From Kofleriaceae bacterium (GTDB lineage Bacteria > Myxococcota_A > Polyangia > Haliangiales > Haliangiaceae): 64,000 nucleotides of DNA. Location: positions 1 through 64,000 of the forward strand of contig JANTGM010000007.1 of the NCBI GenBank assembly GCA_024762925.1, given 5' to 3'. A model generated the notes under the pieces. It worked only from the letters and a program-made list of their open reading frames with translations. It had not been told where the DNA came from and ran no database searches. Position 1 is the stretch's first letter; the number at the start of each line of letters is the position of its first letter. Shown one piece after another: positions 36,125 through 44,803 of this stretch. The translations under genes were made by a program, and so were the position numbers.

Positions 36125-37561
36125 CTACTCTGTGGCCCGTCGAAAGACTCTCCAATAGGGAGCCCCATCATCATCAAACCAGACTTCACCGGTACTCGGA
36201 TCAGCGGTTTGCACCAACTCAACCTGTCCATCTCCATCGAGGTCAACCGTCAACCACTGCTTCTCACCCTCACCCTCGCGCAGAGAGTAGAATCCGGTCT
36301 CGGTCTCGGAGTCAGGGACCGGCCAGGTTGTTGGTGTCGTGGAAAAGCCATCAGTGCCACCTAGATAGACCTTCCATTGATCGGAATTGGGTGATCCCCA
36401 AACTGTGGCACTTGCCGACGAGGGGTTGGCAGTGTGAACAAGGTCGGGATTTCCATCGCCATCTACATCGATAACATCCCACTGCAGATTGCCCTCGGAT
36501 TGGGCGAGGGCATCGAAGGGAACCACCGCTGTTGGCAATGCCCATTGCCCCGAGGTGGAGCTGAACGAATTGCCAGACTTCGCAAAAACTCTCCAAAAGG
36601 GTGCAGTGCCGTCATAGAAGGGCCCCACGAATGGACTCACGATTTCGCCGAATTGAATGAGCTCCATCGAGCCATCATTGTCGAGATCCAATGTCCTCCA
36701 TCGACCGGCGAGATCAGTGTCGTAGAATCCTCTTGGATGGCCATTAACGGGCACAGGCCAGGTTGTGGCAGTGGTCGCAAACCCCGATGCGCTACCGACA
36801 TAGACATGCCAGTTTGGCGTCTTGGGATCGAAGACATCAAGAGGCGGCTCGGCGCTGTGAACCAGATCGGCAATCCCATCACCAGTGATGTCTGTCGTTG
36901 TCCAGATGCCTGTTCCAGCCACACGAGTCGTCTCTCCAAGGGTGCCAGGACCGATGTCTGGAAGTGACCAGAACTCTTCCGCGCCAAACCCCGATGGACC
37001 ACCTCGGAAAATTCGCCACGATAGCTGGCCGCTATTTTGCCACAGCTGACCTGTAGCCGGGTCGATCAGGTGAACGAGATCAACATGACCATCCCCATCC
37101 AAATCGAGTGTCTCTGAGATGCCCGATAACTTGATCCCAAAGAAGCCACTTGTGCCACGCTCGGGCAACGAGAACTCCTCGAATGGCGCTACGAATCCAC
37201 CGGGCCCTGACGAGTAAGCGCGCCAGTGCTGCTGGCCTGCCCCGGAAGACCAGACGGTGCGCGCGATCGGATCTAGCGTGTGAACGAACTCTGGAACGGC
37301 ATCCCCATCTAGGTCTAACAAGGCCCAGTTTAGCGGCAACGTGGCAGTGAATGCGCCCTCTGCTGTTCCGGTGTCAGGCACCCGCCACTCTTCGTACTCC
37401 ATGGAGAACCCAAAGACTTCTGCCACCTCAGCATCTGGATTGGGCCCAATTGCCGCGTCGAAAATGGCATCCCCGCCATCACCGTTGGGCAGTGCCGGGG
37501 TGCTCGAATCAAAGAAACAGGCTGGGGCAACAATGAGCAGGAGTGGGAACCAGGGCTTCAT
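36125..37561 (-). CDS. FG-GAP/VCBS repeat lipoprotein
   Basis: A 478-residue protein with a signal peptide and lipobox ending at Cys15 (APAC). It is almost entirely six units of about 70 residues, each with a calcium-loop D-x-D-G-D-x-x-x-[ED]-[FL]-[VI] core followed by H or Q, then Trp-rich spacers such as WPVP and WRVF. This predicts a propeller on the cell surface, possibly carbohydrate- or protein-binding. It differs from the FG-GAP protein at 994-4731 in lacking Ig-like and Fn3-like modules. It lies 111 nt after the stop of the cysteine-rich lipoprotein gene, on the same strand. Function unknown. Confidence 0.85.
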   Translation of the reverse strand: MKPWFPLLLIVAPACFFDSSTPALPNGDGGDAIFDAAIGPNPDAEVAEVFGFSMEYEEWRVPDTGTAEGAFTATLPLNWALLDLDGDAVPEFVHTLDPIARTVWSSGAGQQHWRAYSSGPGGFVAPFEEFSLPERGTSGFFGIKLSGISETLDLDGDGHVDLVHLIDPATGQLWQNSGQLSWRIFRGGPSGFGAEEFWSLPDIGPGTLGETTRVAGTGIWTTTDITGDGIADLVHSAEPPLDVFDPKTPNWHVYVGSASGFATTATTWPVPVNGHPRGFYDTDLAGRWRTLDLDNDGSMELIQFGEIVSPFVGPFYDGTAPFWRVFAKSGNSFSSTSGQWALPTAVVPFDALAQSEGNLQWDVIDVDGDGNPDLVHTANPSSASATVWGSPNSDQWKVYLGGTDGFSTTPTTWPVPDSETETGFYSLREGEGEKQWLTVDLDGDGQVELVQTADPSTGEVWFDDDGAPYWRVFRRATE

Positions 37562-37672
37562 AGGAGTTTAGGTGCTAGGGCAGTCGAGAACCGTAGAAGA
37601 CAAGTCTACACCGAGTCACGGACGCATTGTCGTTTTCGCGCCCCGATGACAGAATTACCCAGTACAAACCCG

Positions 37673-39805
37673 TCAGCCAATGGTGCACTGGCCTGTGGCC
37701 TGGTTACAGCTCTCTCCAACGCCACAGCAACCTCCACCGCAGACGGTCTCGAAGGGCTCACATTGGGGCACGCAGTTGCCGCCGATGCAGAGTTCGCCGA
37801 ACTGGCAGCCGTCGTTGCAGTCGTCGGGCACGCAGAGGCCGTCGACGCATTCGAAGCCGCTCTCAATGCAGGGTCCATCACAGATCCCACCACAGCCGTC
37901 GGAGGAACCGCAGGTGCCGCTGGAACAATCTGGCGCACAGCAGGTACCGCCATTGCAGACTTCATCGCTTGGGCAGCACTCGCCAGCGCAGGCAATGGTG
38001 TTGTTGGCACAGCAGAAGTCGTCGGCGGGAGTGGCGTTTTGGTCATCGAAGCAGGTTTGGCCGTTGTTGCAGCATGCTCCCGAGTCTTCACAGGCACGCG
38101 AGCCTGAGTTGCAGCAGAAGTCGTTGCCGGCGTTGCCGTCATTGTCGTTGAAACACGTCTCGCCAGCGCTGCAACATGCACCGCTGTCGCCGCAGAATGC
38201 GTTGGCGCTTGGGCAACAGGTATCGTTGCCAGCGTTGCCATCGTTGTCGGCGTTACATACCTCGCCAACACCACAACACGAGCCATTGTCTCCACAAAAA
38301 GCGGCCGCACTTGAGCAGCAAGTGTCGTTGCCGGCGTTGCCATCGTTCTCGGCGTTGCACACATCGCCAGCGGCGCAGCAGTTGTTGCTGTCATTGCAAA
38401 ACTGGCCGCCGCTTGCGCAGCAAGTGTCGTTTGCGGCGTTGCCATCGTTGTCGTCAAAGCAGGTCTCACCATTGCCACAACACGATCCACTATCAGAACA
38501 ATACTGAGCACCACTGCCGCAGCAAACATCGTTATTTGGGTTACCATCGGCATCGCCGAAGCAGGTCTCGCCTGCGCCACAGCAGGTTCCACTATCCTCG
38601 CAGGTCGCGGCCGCACCACAGCAGCTGTCGTTGCCAGCATTTCCATCATTGCCATCGATGCAGGTTGTGCCACCACCACAACACGTCTCGCTATCGGCAC
38701 AGAAACGCTCGGCAGTACAACACTGATCAACGGTGCCAAAGCAGGTCTGTCCCGATGGGCAGCAATCACCGCTGCACTCGGTAGTCAAGCACTGGCAGGA
38801 TGTGTCGCCCACGCACGTTTGGTCGGTATCAGTACAGGTTCCATTGCAGGTTCCGCCACAGCCATCATCATCGCCGCAAGCCGCACCTGCACAATCGGGC
38901 ACGCACTCGCACATGCCACCAAGGCACTGCTCTTGCGTTCCAGGACAGGTTCCCGGGCACACGCCACCGCAACCGTCATCATCGCCGCACGCCGCGCCGT
39001 CGCACTCGGGGCCACACACACACATGCCGGCCGCACAGATCTCTCCTTCGGGACAATCGCCATTGCACGTTCCACCGCAGCCATCGGGTTCACCACAGGC
39101 TTGGCCTTCACAATCGGGCTCGCAGGCCTGGCAGTTTCCAAAGATGCAAACTTCAGGCTCGGTGCAGTCACATCCCTCGCAGGTGTCGACACAATCGCCG
39201 TTCACGCAAATGGATCCGGGGTCGCAAGTCACATCGGCGCATGGGTTTGCGTTGCATGCCCCTTGAATGCAGACCTCTCCTTCGCCACAGACAATGCCAT
39301 CGCAAGGGGAAGGCGGGAAGCAGCGGACAGCACATGCATAGCCATCATTGCAAGTCCCTTCACAGGCGACGAGTGGGATACAGGCGCCAAAGTTACAAAA
39401 CTCGTCCTCAGAACAATTCGCACCAAGGCATGGCGACGGTGCGAAGCAACCGGGGACACACTGGCCTTCGACACAGGTCTCTTCATCTGCACAGTCTAGT
39501 CCCTCACAAGGGTCGGAAAGTGGTACGCACTGTTGGCGACACACCTGACCTGGCGCGCAGGGGCTCTCCGAAGGCACACAGCTGTCGGGGGCGCACTCTC
39601 CGCCAAAGCACAGGGTGCCATCGGGGCATGCTTCGCCACCCGGTTCGTCGCAGCCAGGCGCTGAGCCATTGGCATCAATCTCACACGTCGCTCCTTCGCA
39701 GCCAGCATCAACCGCGTTGGTGATGTCGCCTGCTCCGCAGGCCGAGAGCGTGATCAGCATGCTGAGAAATGCGATGACATATACAGAACGAGTGGATGTA
39801 GACAT
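37673..39805 (-). CDS. Very cysteine-rich repeat lipoprotein
   Basis: With the ATG at 39805 (AGGGGA upstream) the protein is 710 residues and has a lipobox ending at Cys23. The N-terminal third has EGF-like or Dickkopf-like short modules (CxxGxxCxxGxC). The middle has units such as CGPECDGAACGDDDGCGG. Then come about eight units of 31-34 residues with double cysteines and a loop DNDGNAGND, and a final GCCGVGESC element. Asp/Asn loops of this form resemble calcium-binding type-3 thrombospondin repeats; the CC pairs suggest dense disulfides. Such proteins occur on the surface of predatory and myxobacteria-like groups. An upstream in-frame start at 39967 is unlikely. Confidence 0.85.
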   Translation of the reverse strand: MSTSTRSVYVIAFLSMLITLSACGAGDITNAVDAGCEGATCEIDANGSAPGCDEPGGEACPDGTLCFGGECAPDSCVPSESPCAPGQVCRQQCVPLSDPCEGLDCADEETCVEGQCVPGCFAPSPCLGANCSEDEFCNFGACIPLVACEGTCNDGYACAVRCFPPSPCDGIVCGEGEVCIQGACNANPCADVTCDPGSICVNGDCVDTCEGCDCTEPEVCIFGNCQACEPDCEGQACGEPDGCGGTCNGDCPEGEICAAGMCVCGPECDGAACGDDDGCGGVCPGTCPGTQEQCLGGMCECVPDCAGAACGDDDGCGGTCNGTCTDTDQTCVGDTSCQCLTTECSGDCCPSGQTCFGTVDQCCTAERFCADSETCCGGGTTCIDGNDGNAGNDSCCGAAATCEDSGTCCGAGETCFGDADGNPNNDVCCGSGAQYCSDSGSCCGNGETCFDDNDGNAANDTCCASGGQFCNDSNNCCAAGDVCNAENDGNAGNDTCCSSAAAFCGDNGSCCGVGEVCNADNDGNAGNDTCCPSANAFCGDSGACCSAGETCFNDNDGNAGNDFCCNSGSRACEDSGACCNNGQTCFDDQNATPADDFCCANNTIACAGECCPSDEVCNGGTCCAPDCSSGTCGSSDGCGGICDGPCIESGFECVDGLCVPDDCNDGCQFGELCIGGNCVPQCEPFETVCGGGCCGVGESCNQATGQCTIG

Positions 39806-39875
39806 TGGTCCCCTTGGCATGGCTATAGAGGGGGTATCGGCAGGTATGCAGAAAAGCACAGTGTGCGCAGAGCCT

Positions 39876-39899
39876 TTCCCCGAAGACTTCCCCGAAGAC
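39876..39899. repeat. Two tandem 12-bp repeats
   Basis: TTCCCCGAAGAC occurs twice in a row in the divergent intergenic region 39806-40040, between the cysteine-rich lipoprotein (minus) and the small lipoprotein (plus). It may be a regulatory binding site or chance slippage. Confidence 0.5.
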
Positions 39900-40040
39900 T
39901 TCGTCCCCACCTGCGATGCTAGAGGTTGCGATCCCCTGTGGCAATGAAACGGCGGGTAGCGAATCAACCCCTAAAGCCTTTGCCAGTTGAGCCGTACAGC
40001 TTGGGGTAGGGCCAAGTGATGGCTCTGGAAGGAGTTGCAT

Positions 40041-40553
40041 ATGTCTGGATTGTTTGCACGTTCTCTCTTGGTCGCCGCGTCCCTTGGTCTTATCGCTTGC
40101 GGAAGCGATGGAGAAGAAACCCCATCTGCGAGTGCGCTTGAGAGTTCAGAAGATTTCCAGGAGGCGCAAGGCCGCCTTACTGGCGCGGCGGAAGACCACA
40201 CGGGTTTGGTGATGAGCCGAGATGTGCTTTCTGATGTCACCCTTGACGAGGTGCACTTTCACGATCGCTCGGTTGATGCGATTGCAGAAATGGAGTGGCA
40301 GCTGCAGATTCTCGGAACGTGCCGGTCAGCGAGTGGCGAGTTGCTCGATACCTCGGGCGCGATTGCAGCCGTGCAGGACCTTCGGGCTGAGCTCTCCGCA
40401 CACCAAGTCGCCATGATTACGATGGTGGACCGAGAAACCGCTCAAGCTGCTGAGATGAATTTTCATGGCCGGCAGGTGCCTCTCTTTGAAGAGCTGGAGG
40501 CGCATGGGGAGAATTTTGCGGCCCTCGCCGACGGATACGACTGCGCATTCTAA
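40041..40553 (+). CDS. Small predicted lipoprotein, paralogue of the one at 124-633
   Basis: The 170-residue product has a signal with lipobox ending at Cys20 (LIAC). The start at ATG 40041 is set by AGGAG six to seven bases upstream. The C-terminal half shares with the protein at 124-633 the ELxAHQVxM helix, TMVDRETAQAAE-like stretch and terminal YDCAF. Middle Cys (GTCRSAS) and the Cys near the end are conserved with it. Predicted mostly helical, possibly a small periplasmic-facing bundle. No function known. Confidence 0.8.
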   Translation: MSGLFARSLLVAASLGLIACGSDGEETPSASALESSEDFQEAQGRLTGAAEDHTGLVMSRDVLSDVTLDEVHFHDRSVDAIAEMEWQLQILGTCRSASGELLDTSGAIAAVQDLRAELSAHQVAMITMVDRETAQAAEMNFHGRQVPLFEELEAHGENFAALADGYDCAF

Positions 40554-40592
40554 CACCCAGGTCGGTGCAGCATAGCTGCTAACTCGAATCAG

Positions 40593-40618
40593 AAGAGCTC
40601 GGCAATCGCCGGGCTCTT
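40593..40618 (+). terminator. Hairpin after the small lipoprotein gene
   Basis: AAGAGCTCGGC (40593-40603) pairs with GCCGGGCTCTT (40608-40618) with one G-T pair and a 4-nt loop. It lies 40 nt after the stop at 40553. The T run is missing, so it may be a weak or Rho-assisted terminator. No gene is seen in 40554-40789. Confidence 0.5.
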
Positions 40619-40789
40619 ACGCGTTTGCTCCGCTGAGCGGACCTCGACGACGACCTCCTGGAGTGCGATTCTCCTAGGGGCCAAGCGATTCAAGGGGTAC
40701 ATTGATGAGACCTTGCGCCTTGTCGATACATTTCCGCTCTAGCTTGGAAACGACTGTCCGAACCACAAGGTAGAGCTAGGTCTGCCCTG

Positions 40790-41398
40790 ATGTTGACATC
40801 GCGAATCATCGTTTACTCCGATCTGAACTGCCCGTTCTGCTTCACACTCAATGAGTGGCTAGAAGCTAATAGCCAGGCGCATCAGGTCCTGTGGCGAGGA
40901 GTGGAACACATGCCGCAGCTCGTTCCGGGGGCACCGATGACTGAGAGCCTCACCAGCGAGCTGGTCTCGGAAGTTGCCAGCGTGCGCGAGCGAGCGCCTT
41001 CGCTGGAAATTGTCTGCCCGCCGCTGCGCCCCAACACCAGGCTCGCGATTGCCACAATTCTTTCCGTCCAAGATGTGGCTCCAGAGAAGAGTGCGATGCT
41101 GCGAACGTCAGTCTTTCGAGCGCTTTGGCAAGATGGGCTAGACATCTCGAGTCCTGGCGTTCTAGCCGAGCTGTTGCGGAGGGCCGGCCTTGACCAGAGA
41201 GACCTTCCCGGCCCCTACTTTGAGTCCGCGGCAGAGTGCTTCGGTGAGTGGGATCGCGCGAACTACCGTCGTATTCCCGTCATGCGAGCTCCGACGGGAG
41301 CAACCTACCTGGGGCTCGGCGACGAAACGGCGCTCAACCTCTACATGGGCTCAGCCCTCTTCGACATCACTCGCGACGGTAGCTGCTCGCCTCGGTAG
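40790..41398 (+). CDS. DsbA/FrnE-like thioredoxin-fold protein
   Basis: This 202-residue protein has no signal peptide, so it is cytoplasmic. The active-site-like CPFC is at Cys14-Cys17 in YSDLNCPFCF, followed by a helical insertion and a late cis-Pro region (RRIPVMRAP). It fits the DsbA/2-hydroxychromene-2-carboxylate isomerase superfamily. The end (DITRDGSCSPR) is polar. It is followed after 9 nt by a hybrid histidine kinase gene, so a redox signal feeding the kinase is conceivable, but there is no direct evidence. Confidence 0.8.
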   Translation: MLTSRIIVYSDLNCPFCFTLNEWLEANSQAHQVLWRGVEHMPQLVPGAPMTESLTSELVSEVASVRERAPSLEIVCPPLRPNTRLAIATILSVQDVAPEKSAMLRTSVFRALWQDGLDISSPGVLAELLRRAGLDQRDLPGPYFESAAECFGEWDRANYRRIPVMRAPTGATYLGLGDETALNLYMGSALFDITRDGSCSPR

Positions 41399-41407
41399 GC
41401 CAGAACT

Positions 41408-43060
41408 ATGCCCAAGGCCGCCAATCCAAAGTCGCGACTTGAAGCGACGGTCGAGGACCAGCTACGAGCCGCGACTCGCGATCGCGATCGCCTGGAGAAT
41501 GAGCTGACAAACGTCATCCATCAGCTACCGCGCCTGCGTCAGATGATTGAGCACAGCACCGATATCATGCTTCTCGTCGACGAGGCTTGCACGATTCGAG
41601 ACTGCAATCGTTCGGCGACCGTTGAGCTTGGCTATCCAAGAGACGGTCTCCATGGGAGAGACGTCCGCAACCTTTGGGTCGGCGATGCAAGTGGCCTAGT
41701 CGCAGGCCTGGAGCAAGCGCAGCCGGGCCAGCACACGATTCTAACGGGCGACCTGTCTAGACAGGACGAGACTCGAATACCAATTGAAGCCCACATCGCC
41801 GCCTTTGACGAAGGAGCGCATCGCTACAGAGTTGTGGTCGCCCGCAATGTTTCCGATCGACAGCAGCTCGAACTCTCGCTCCGTCACATCCAGGAGCAGC
41901 TCGCCTTCGTTCACGAGCGACGGGCCATGGAGCAAGAACTCCAGAAGTCCAACCGGCTCGAAGCGCTTGGCACTCTGGCCGGAGGCATTGCCCACGACTT
42001 CAACAACATCTTGGCCGTCATTCGGGGCAACGTTGAGATCTTGTCAGAGCTGCCAGAGGACGAGCGGGAAGAAGCCCGAGAGGATGCGCTCGAGGGCCTC
42101 CGACAGGCCACCAACATGGCTCAGCAGCTGCTGACGTTCTCCAAGGGAGGCACAGTGATCCGGCGGCCAACAGACACCGCAGCCTGGCTTTCCTCGTGTT
42201 GCCGCTTGGCGATGAGCGTATCCAACCACGAACTCATCCTCGATCTCGACGACGCCCTGCCCTCGGTGGAAATCGACGAGGGGCAAATGACTCAGGTCGT
42301 ACACAACCTTCTCAAGAACGCTCAAGAAGCCATGACAAAACGCGGGGCCATCACCGTCACTGGGCGACTGGGCGAAGATTCCGGGTTTGATACCCCGGTG
42401 CTCGTCATTTCCGTACGAGACCAGGGTCCGGGAATCGCCAGCGATTTGGCTCAGCGAGTGTTCGACCCATTCTTCACGACGAAGGAAGAAGGTACGGGCA
42501 TCGGCCTGGCGACCTCGCACAAAATCGTTCGCGAACACGAAGGCGTTCTACGCACAGCGGCAACGGAAGGCGCTGGCGCGACATTCGAAATCGTTCTCCC
42601 CGTGGCGGCGGCTTCGACAAGCAGCACCTTTACCTCGCGCCCATCGGCCGATCAAATACCAGATCTAACCGGGCTGTGCGTCCTTCTGATGGATGACGAA
42701 CAAAATGTCAGGAGCGTCATTGCTCGCACGCTGCGCTTCGCGGGTGCCCAAGTCGAAGAGTGTGAACGCGGAGAAGATGCGACCAAGCTCTACCAATCAC
42801 GCCTCGAGCAAGGTTCTCCCTACGATGCGGCAGTGCTCGATCTTGTGATCCGCAAGGGCATGGGAGGCATAGCAACGATCGCAAAGCTGCGCGAGCTCGA
42901 TCCTGGGGTGCTCGCAATCGTGTGTAGTGGCTATTCCGATGAAGCGGTTCGCGATCGCTTTCACAGCTTGGGGTTCCACGGATATGTATCCAAGCCGTTC
43001 TCGCCTTCCGAACTGGTCGGCGCAATCGCCGACGCTGTCGCTGAGCATGCCAGCAGGTGA
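41408..43060 (+). CDS. Soluble hybrid histidine kinase with receiver domain
   Basis: A 550-residue kinase without membrane segments. A PAS-like domain (about 40-150) follows a short coiled coil. The dimerisation domain has the H-box GGIAHDFNN with phosphoacceptor His196. The ATPase has N-box HNLLKNAQE (Asn300, Asn304), G1 DQGPGI and G2 GTGIGLA. The receiver domain (about 423-548) has the acidic pair Asp429-Asp430, phosphoacceptor Asp478 and Lys529 in SKPF. The order sensor-kinase-REC is typical of Myxococcota hybrid kinases. The partner output protein is not in the window. Confidence 0.93.
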   Translation: MPKAANPKSRLEATVEDQLRAATRDRDRLENELTNVIHQLPRLRQMIEHSTDIMLLVDEACTIRDCNRSATVELGYPRDGLHGRDVRNLWVGDASGLVAGLEQAQPGQHTILTGDLSRQDETRIPIEAHIAAFDEGAHRYRVVVARNVSDRQQLELSLRHIQEQLAFVHERRAMEQELQKSNRLEALGTLAGGIAHDFNNILAVIRGNVEILSELPEDEREEAREDALEGLRQATNMAQQLLTFSKGGTVIRRPTDTAAWLSSCCRLAMSVSNHELILDLDDALPSVEIDEGQMTQVVHNLLKNAQEAMTKRGAITVTGRLGEDSGFDTPVLVISVRDQGPGIASDLAQRVFDPFFTTKEEGTGIGLATSHKIVREHEGVLRTAATEGAGATFEIVLPVAAASTSSTFTSRPSADQIPDLTGLCVLLMDDEQNVRSVIARTLRFAGAQVEECERGEDATKLYQSRLEQGSPYDAAVLDLVIRKGMGGIATIAKLRELDPGVLAIVCSGYSDEAVRDRFHSLGFHGYVSKPFSPSELVGAIADAVAEHASR

Positions 43061-43156
43061 GCGACTGCCATGACCGAGCGATCACGTCCTAGGTAGGTGG
43101 TGCTAGCAGCCAAGTCGCTCGTCCCAGGCAAGCGCTTGGGACGAATGACTGGTGCA

Positions 43157-43507
43157 TTAGAGCGCGGCTTGTTTCTCTTCGGGTGCCGTCTCGTTGGAGC
43201 CAGTCGCCATTCCGCACATCGCGGTTGGGTTCATGACCTGAATAATCGGTATGTAGGTACCAAGGATAGCGTTGACAAGTCCGCCAACAAAGCTGACACG
43301 CTCTTCAATGACAACCGTACCGCCTGCACAGGCTGACTCGAGGTTGACCTCAGGGCTCAGTTCGATGATGCCAAGCAGAGACATGTGCATGTTGTTGGAG
43401 ACCGAAGTTGACTCCGTTACCGGTTGTGGCGCTTTGAGGTGAATTGACGCCTTGTAGCAACCAGTAAATGCCGTTGCTGCGATGATGGCAAGTGCTATGC
43501 GCTTCAT
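43157..43507 (-). CDS. Bor-like small lipoprotein (second of a pair)
   Basis: A 116-residue protein with lipobox ending at Cys17 (FTGC). The segment ACAGGTVVIEERVSFVGGLVNAILGTYIPIIQV...MC resembles Bor of phage lambda (cysteine, glycine pair, a central hydrophobic GLLGFITLGIYTP-like stretch, C-terminal cysteine). Bor is an outer-membrane lipoprotein linked to serum resistance in E. coli. The start ATG has AAGGAG 8 bases upstream and overlaps the stop of the upstream Bor-like gene (ATGA). The last 15 residues are an extra polar tail. Confidence 0.75.
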   Translation of the reverse strand: MKRIALAIIAATAFTGCYKASIHLKAPQPVTESTSVSNNMHMSLLGIIELSPEVNLESACAGGTVVIEERVSFVGGLVNAILGTYIPIIQVMNPTAMCGMATGSNETAPEEKQAAL

Positions 43508-43797
43508 TGTGCGGCTCCTTTTCCACAGCTAACTTCGTAGGTACGAGGTGTGTAGAGACCAATGGTCACAGCACCAAGAAGGATGTCGCCAAATGTGAAC
43601 CGGGACTGCACCTTCGCGACACCTTCAGGGCATGTTCGCTCTGCGTGAATCTCCTTGGAGCCAGCGAGCCCAAAGATGAAGTAGTGACCAGTCTCCTCTG
43701 ACACCTGTCCAGTGGGCATGGTCGAAGGGTTCACATAGGTGACCTTGTTGCATGCCGAGGCGAACAGAAGCGCCCCCAATAGAATGGATATTTTCAT
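43504..43797 (-). CDS. Bor-like small lipoprotein (first of a pair)
   Basis: With ATG 43797 the product is 97 residues with a lipobox ending at Cys16 (FASAC). The hallmark Bor region is clear: HYFIFGLAGSKEIHAERTCPEG, then FTFGDILLGAVTIGLYTPRTYEVSC. It is a closer match to lambda Bor than its neighbour. An alternative ATG at 43827 would put the inverted repeat at 43801-43821 inside the coding region. No phage genes surround it, so it is a domesticated or ancestral member of the family. Confidence 0.8.
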   Translation of the reverse strand: MKISILLGALLFASACNKVTYVNPSTMPTGQVSEETGHYFIFGLAGSKEIHAERTCPEGVAKVQSRFTFGDILLGAVTIGLYTPRTYEVSCGKGAAQ

Positions 43798-43800
43798 AGC

Positions 43801-43821
43801 GGGAAGCCTAGCGGGCTTCCC
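43801..43821. repeat. Inverted repeat directly before the Bor-like start codon
   Basis: GGGAAGCC-TAGCG-GGCTTCCC forms an 8-bp perfect stem that ends only three bases from the ATG at 43797. Folded in the mRNA it would cover the ribosome-binding region. It has no T tract. It may regulate translation, or signal that the true start is the ATG at 43827. Confidence 0.5.
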
Positions 43822-44029
43822 TGACATGCCGCAATTGCATGCAACCCCTATATAGAGGAGCCAGCCCGACCACTCTCACACCGACCCAGGACGTGTGCGT
43901 TTGGTCACCGGGAGCGAGAGAGACGCATTACCCAACGTCTGGGCGGCCACTGGATGTTCTACCTCCGCGTCTGCCCTTGGCGTTCTGCTCGGCGTAGGCC
44001 TGGAGAATCTACCAGCGCGTTTAGAAGGT

Positions 44030-44803
44030 TCACGAGTGCCACTTCTTGTACGTCGAGAAGTAGCCTTCAAGCTCCTCCTTGGCGTTCTCCAACACCGGGT
44101 CTCCATGGGCAGGCACCAGGTGCTTGAACTCAAAGTCGAGAATGTCGGTGAGCGACTTCTTGCTGGGCTTGGCGATTTTCACCCAGTTTGGGCCGATGTA
44201 CGTGGGCTTGGGAAGCAGCCTGGAGAGAGTTCGGACCAGGCCATTGGCGTGTTCATCATCGGCGGTCATGTTGACCAAGCTATCGCAGCTCAGCAAGACC
44301 CCTCCATTCGACGGCATGACGAGCACTGCTTCGGGAATTTTCGAACCCTCGAAAACGTGAACCTTAAGGTCCAAGAACGGCAGCGTTGGGTGGTCGTTCA
44401 GAACGTCGTCAGCCTTGTAGTCATCCAGCGATTTGTCGTCGTTTAACATCCAGAGCTTGGGCGAAAACGTATCCATGTAGTAGGGGATGTCTACCGAATG
44501 CAGGCTTCCGATCTTCAGGATGTGATCGATGCTCCCATGAGCGAGTAGGGCCTCTTCCCCCTCGGAGCTGAGCCTGACCGGATTGACAAGGATCAGCGAG
44601 TTGCCGCTCTTGAGCACGGTCATGTTTCTTGAATATCGAAACACGCCAAAGAGCCTCATGGTGCCCTTTACCAAAAGCACATCTGGGAAGATGGTGACCA
44701 GTTTGCCATGATGGAGCGTTCGAAAGTGCTTGGCGTTCTTTGTCATCTCTTGGTGGCTCGTGACGAAATCTGTCGAATTTGGTGCTTCGTACGGACTAAG
44801 CAT
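44030..44803 (-). CDS. Metallo-beta-lactamase-fold-like protein without the usual zinc motif
   Basis: The 257-residue product resembles DUF4336/MBL-fold hydrolases in its order of strands: IFPDVLLVKG, NSLILVNPVRLSSEGEEALLAHGSIDHILKIG, VLVMPSNGGVLLSCDSLVNM, and the late VPAHGDPVLENAKEEL. The canonical HxHxDH motif is absent, so hydrolase activity is doubtful. The ATG at 44803 overlaps the end of the oxidoreductase gene by 8 bases, so the two are probably one operon. The gap 43798-44029 beyond its stop shows no gene. Confidence 0.65.
   Translation of the reverse strand: MLSPYEAPNSTDFVTSHQEMTKNAKHFRTLHHGKLVTIFPDVLLVKGTMRLFGVFRYSRNMTVLKSGNSLILVNPVRLSSEGEEALLAHGSIDHILKIGSLHSVDIPYYMDTFSPKLWMLNDDKSLDDYKADDVLNDHPTLPFLDLKVHVFEGSKIPEAVLVMPSNGGVLLSCDSLVNMTADDEHANGLVRTLSRLLPKPTYIGPNWVKIAKPSKKSLTDILDFEFKHLVPAHGDPVLENAKEELEGYFSTYKKWHS

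Noticed and set aside
38151-38660. Possible CRISPR-like or satellite repeat
   Set aside because: The regular DNA periodicity is explained by coding for protein repeats of the cysteine-rich lipoprotein; units vary and no spacer pattern is present.
37606-38769. 387-codon minus-strand frame and long plus-strand frames under the cysteine-rich lipoprotein
   Set aside because: They are low-complexity shadows caused by the Cys/Gly codon repeats of the real gene; none has a signal, domain or start site.
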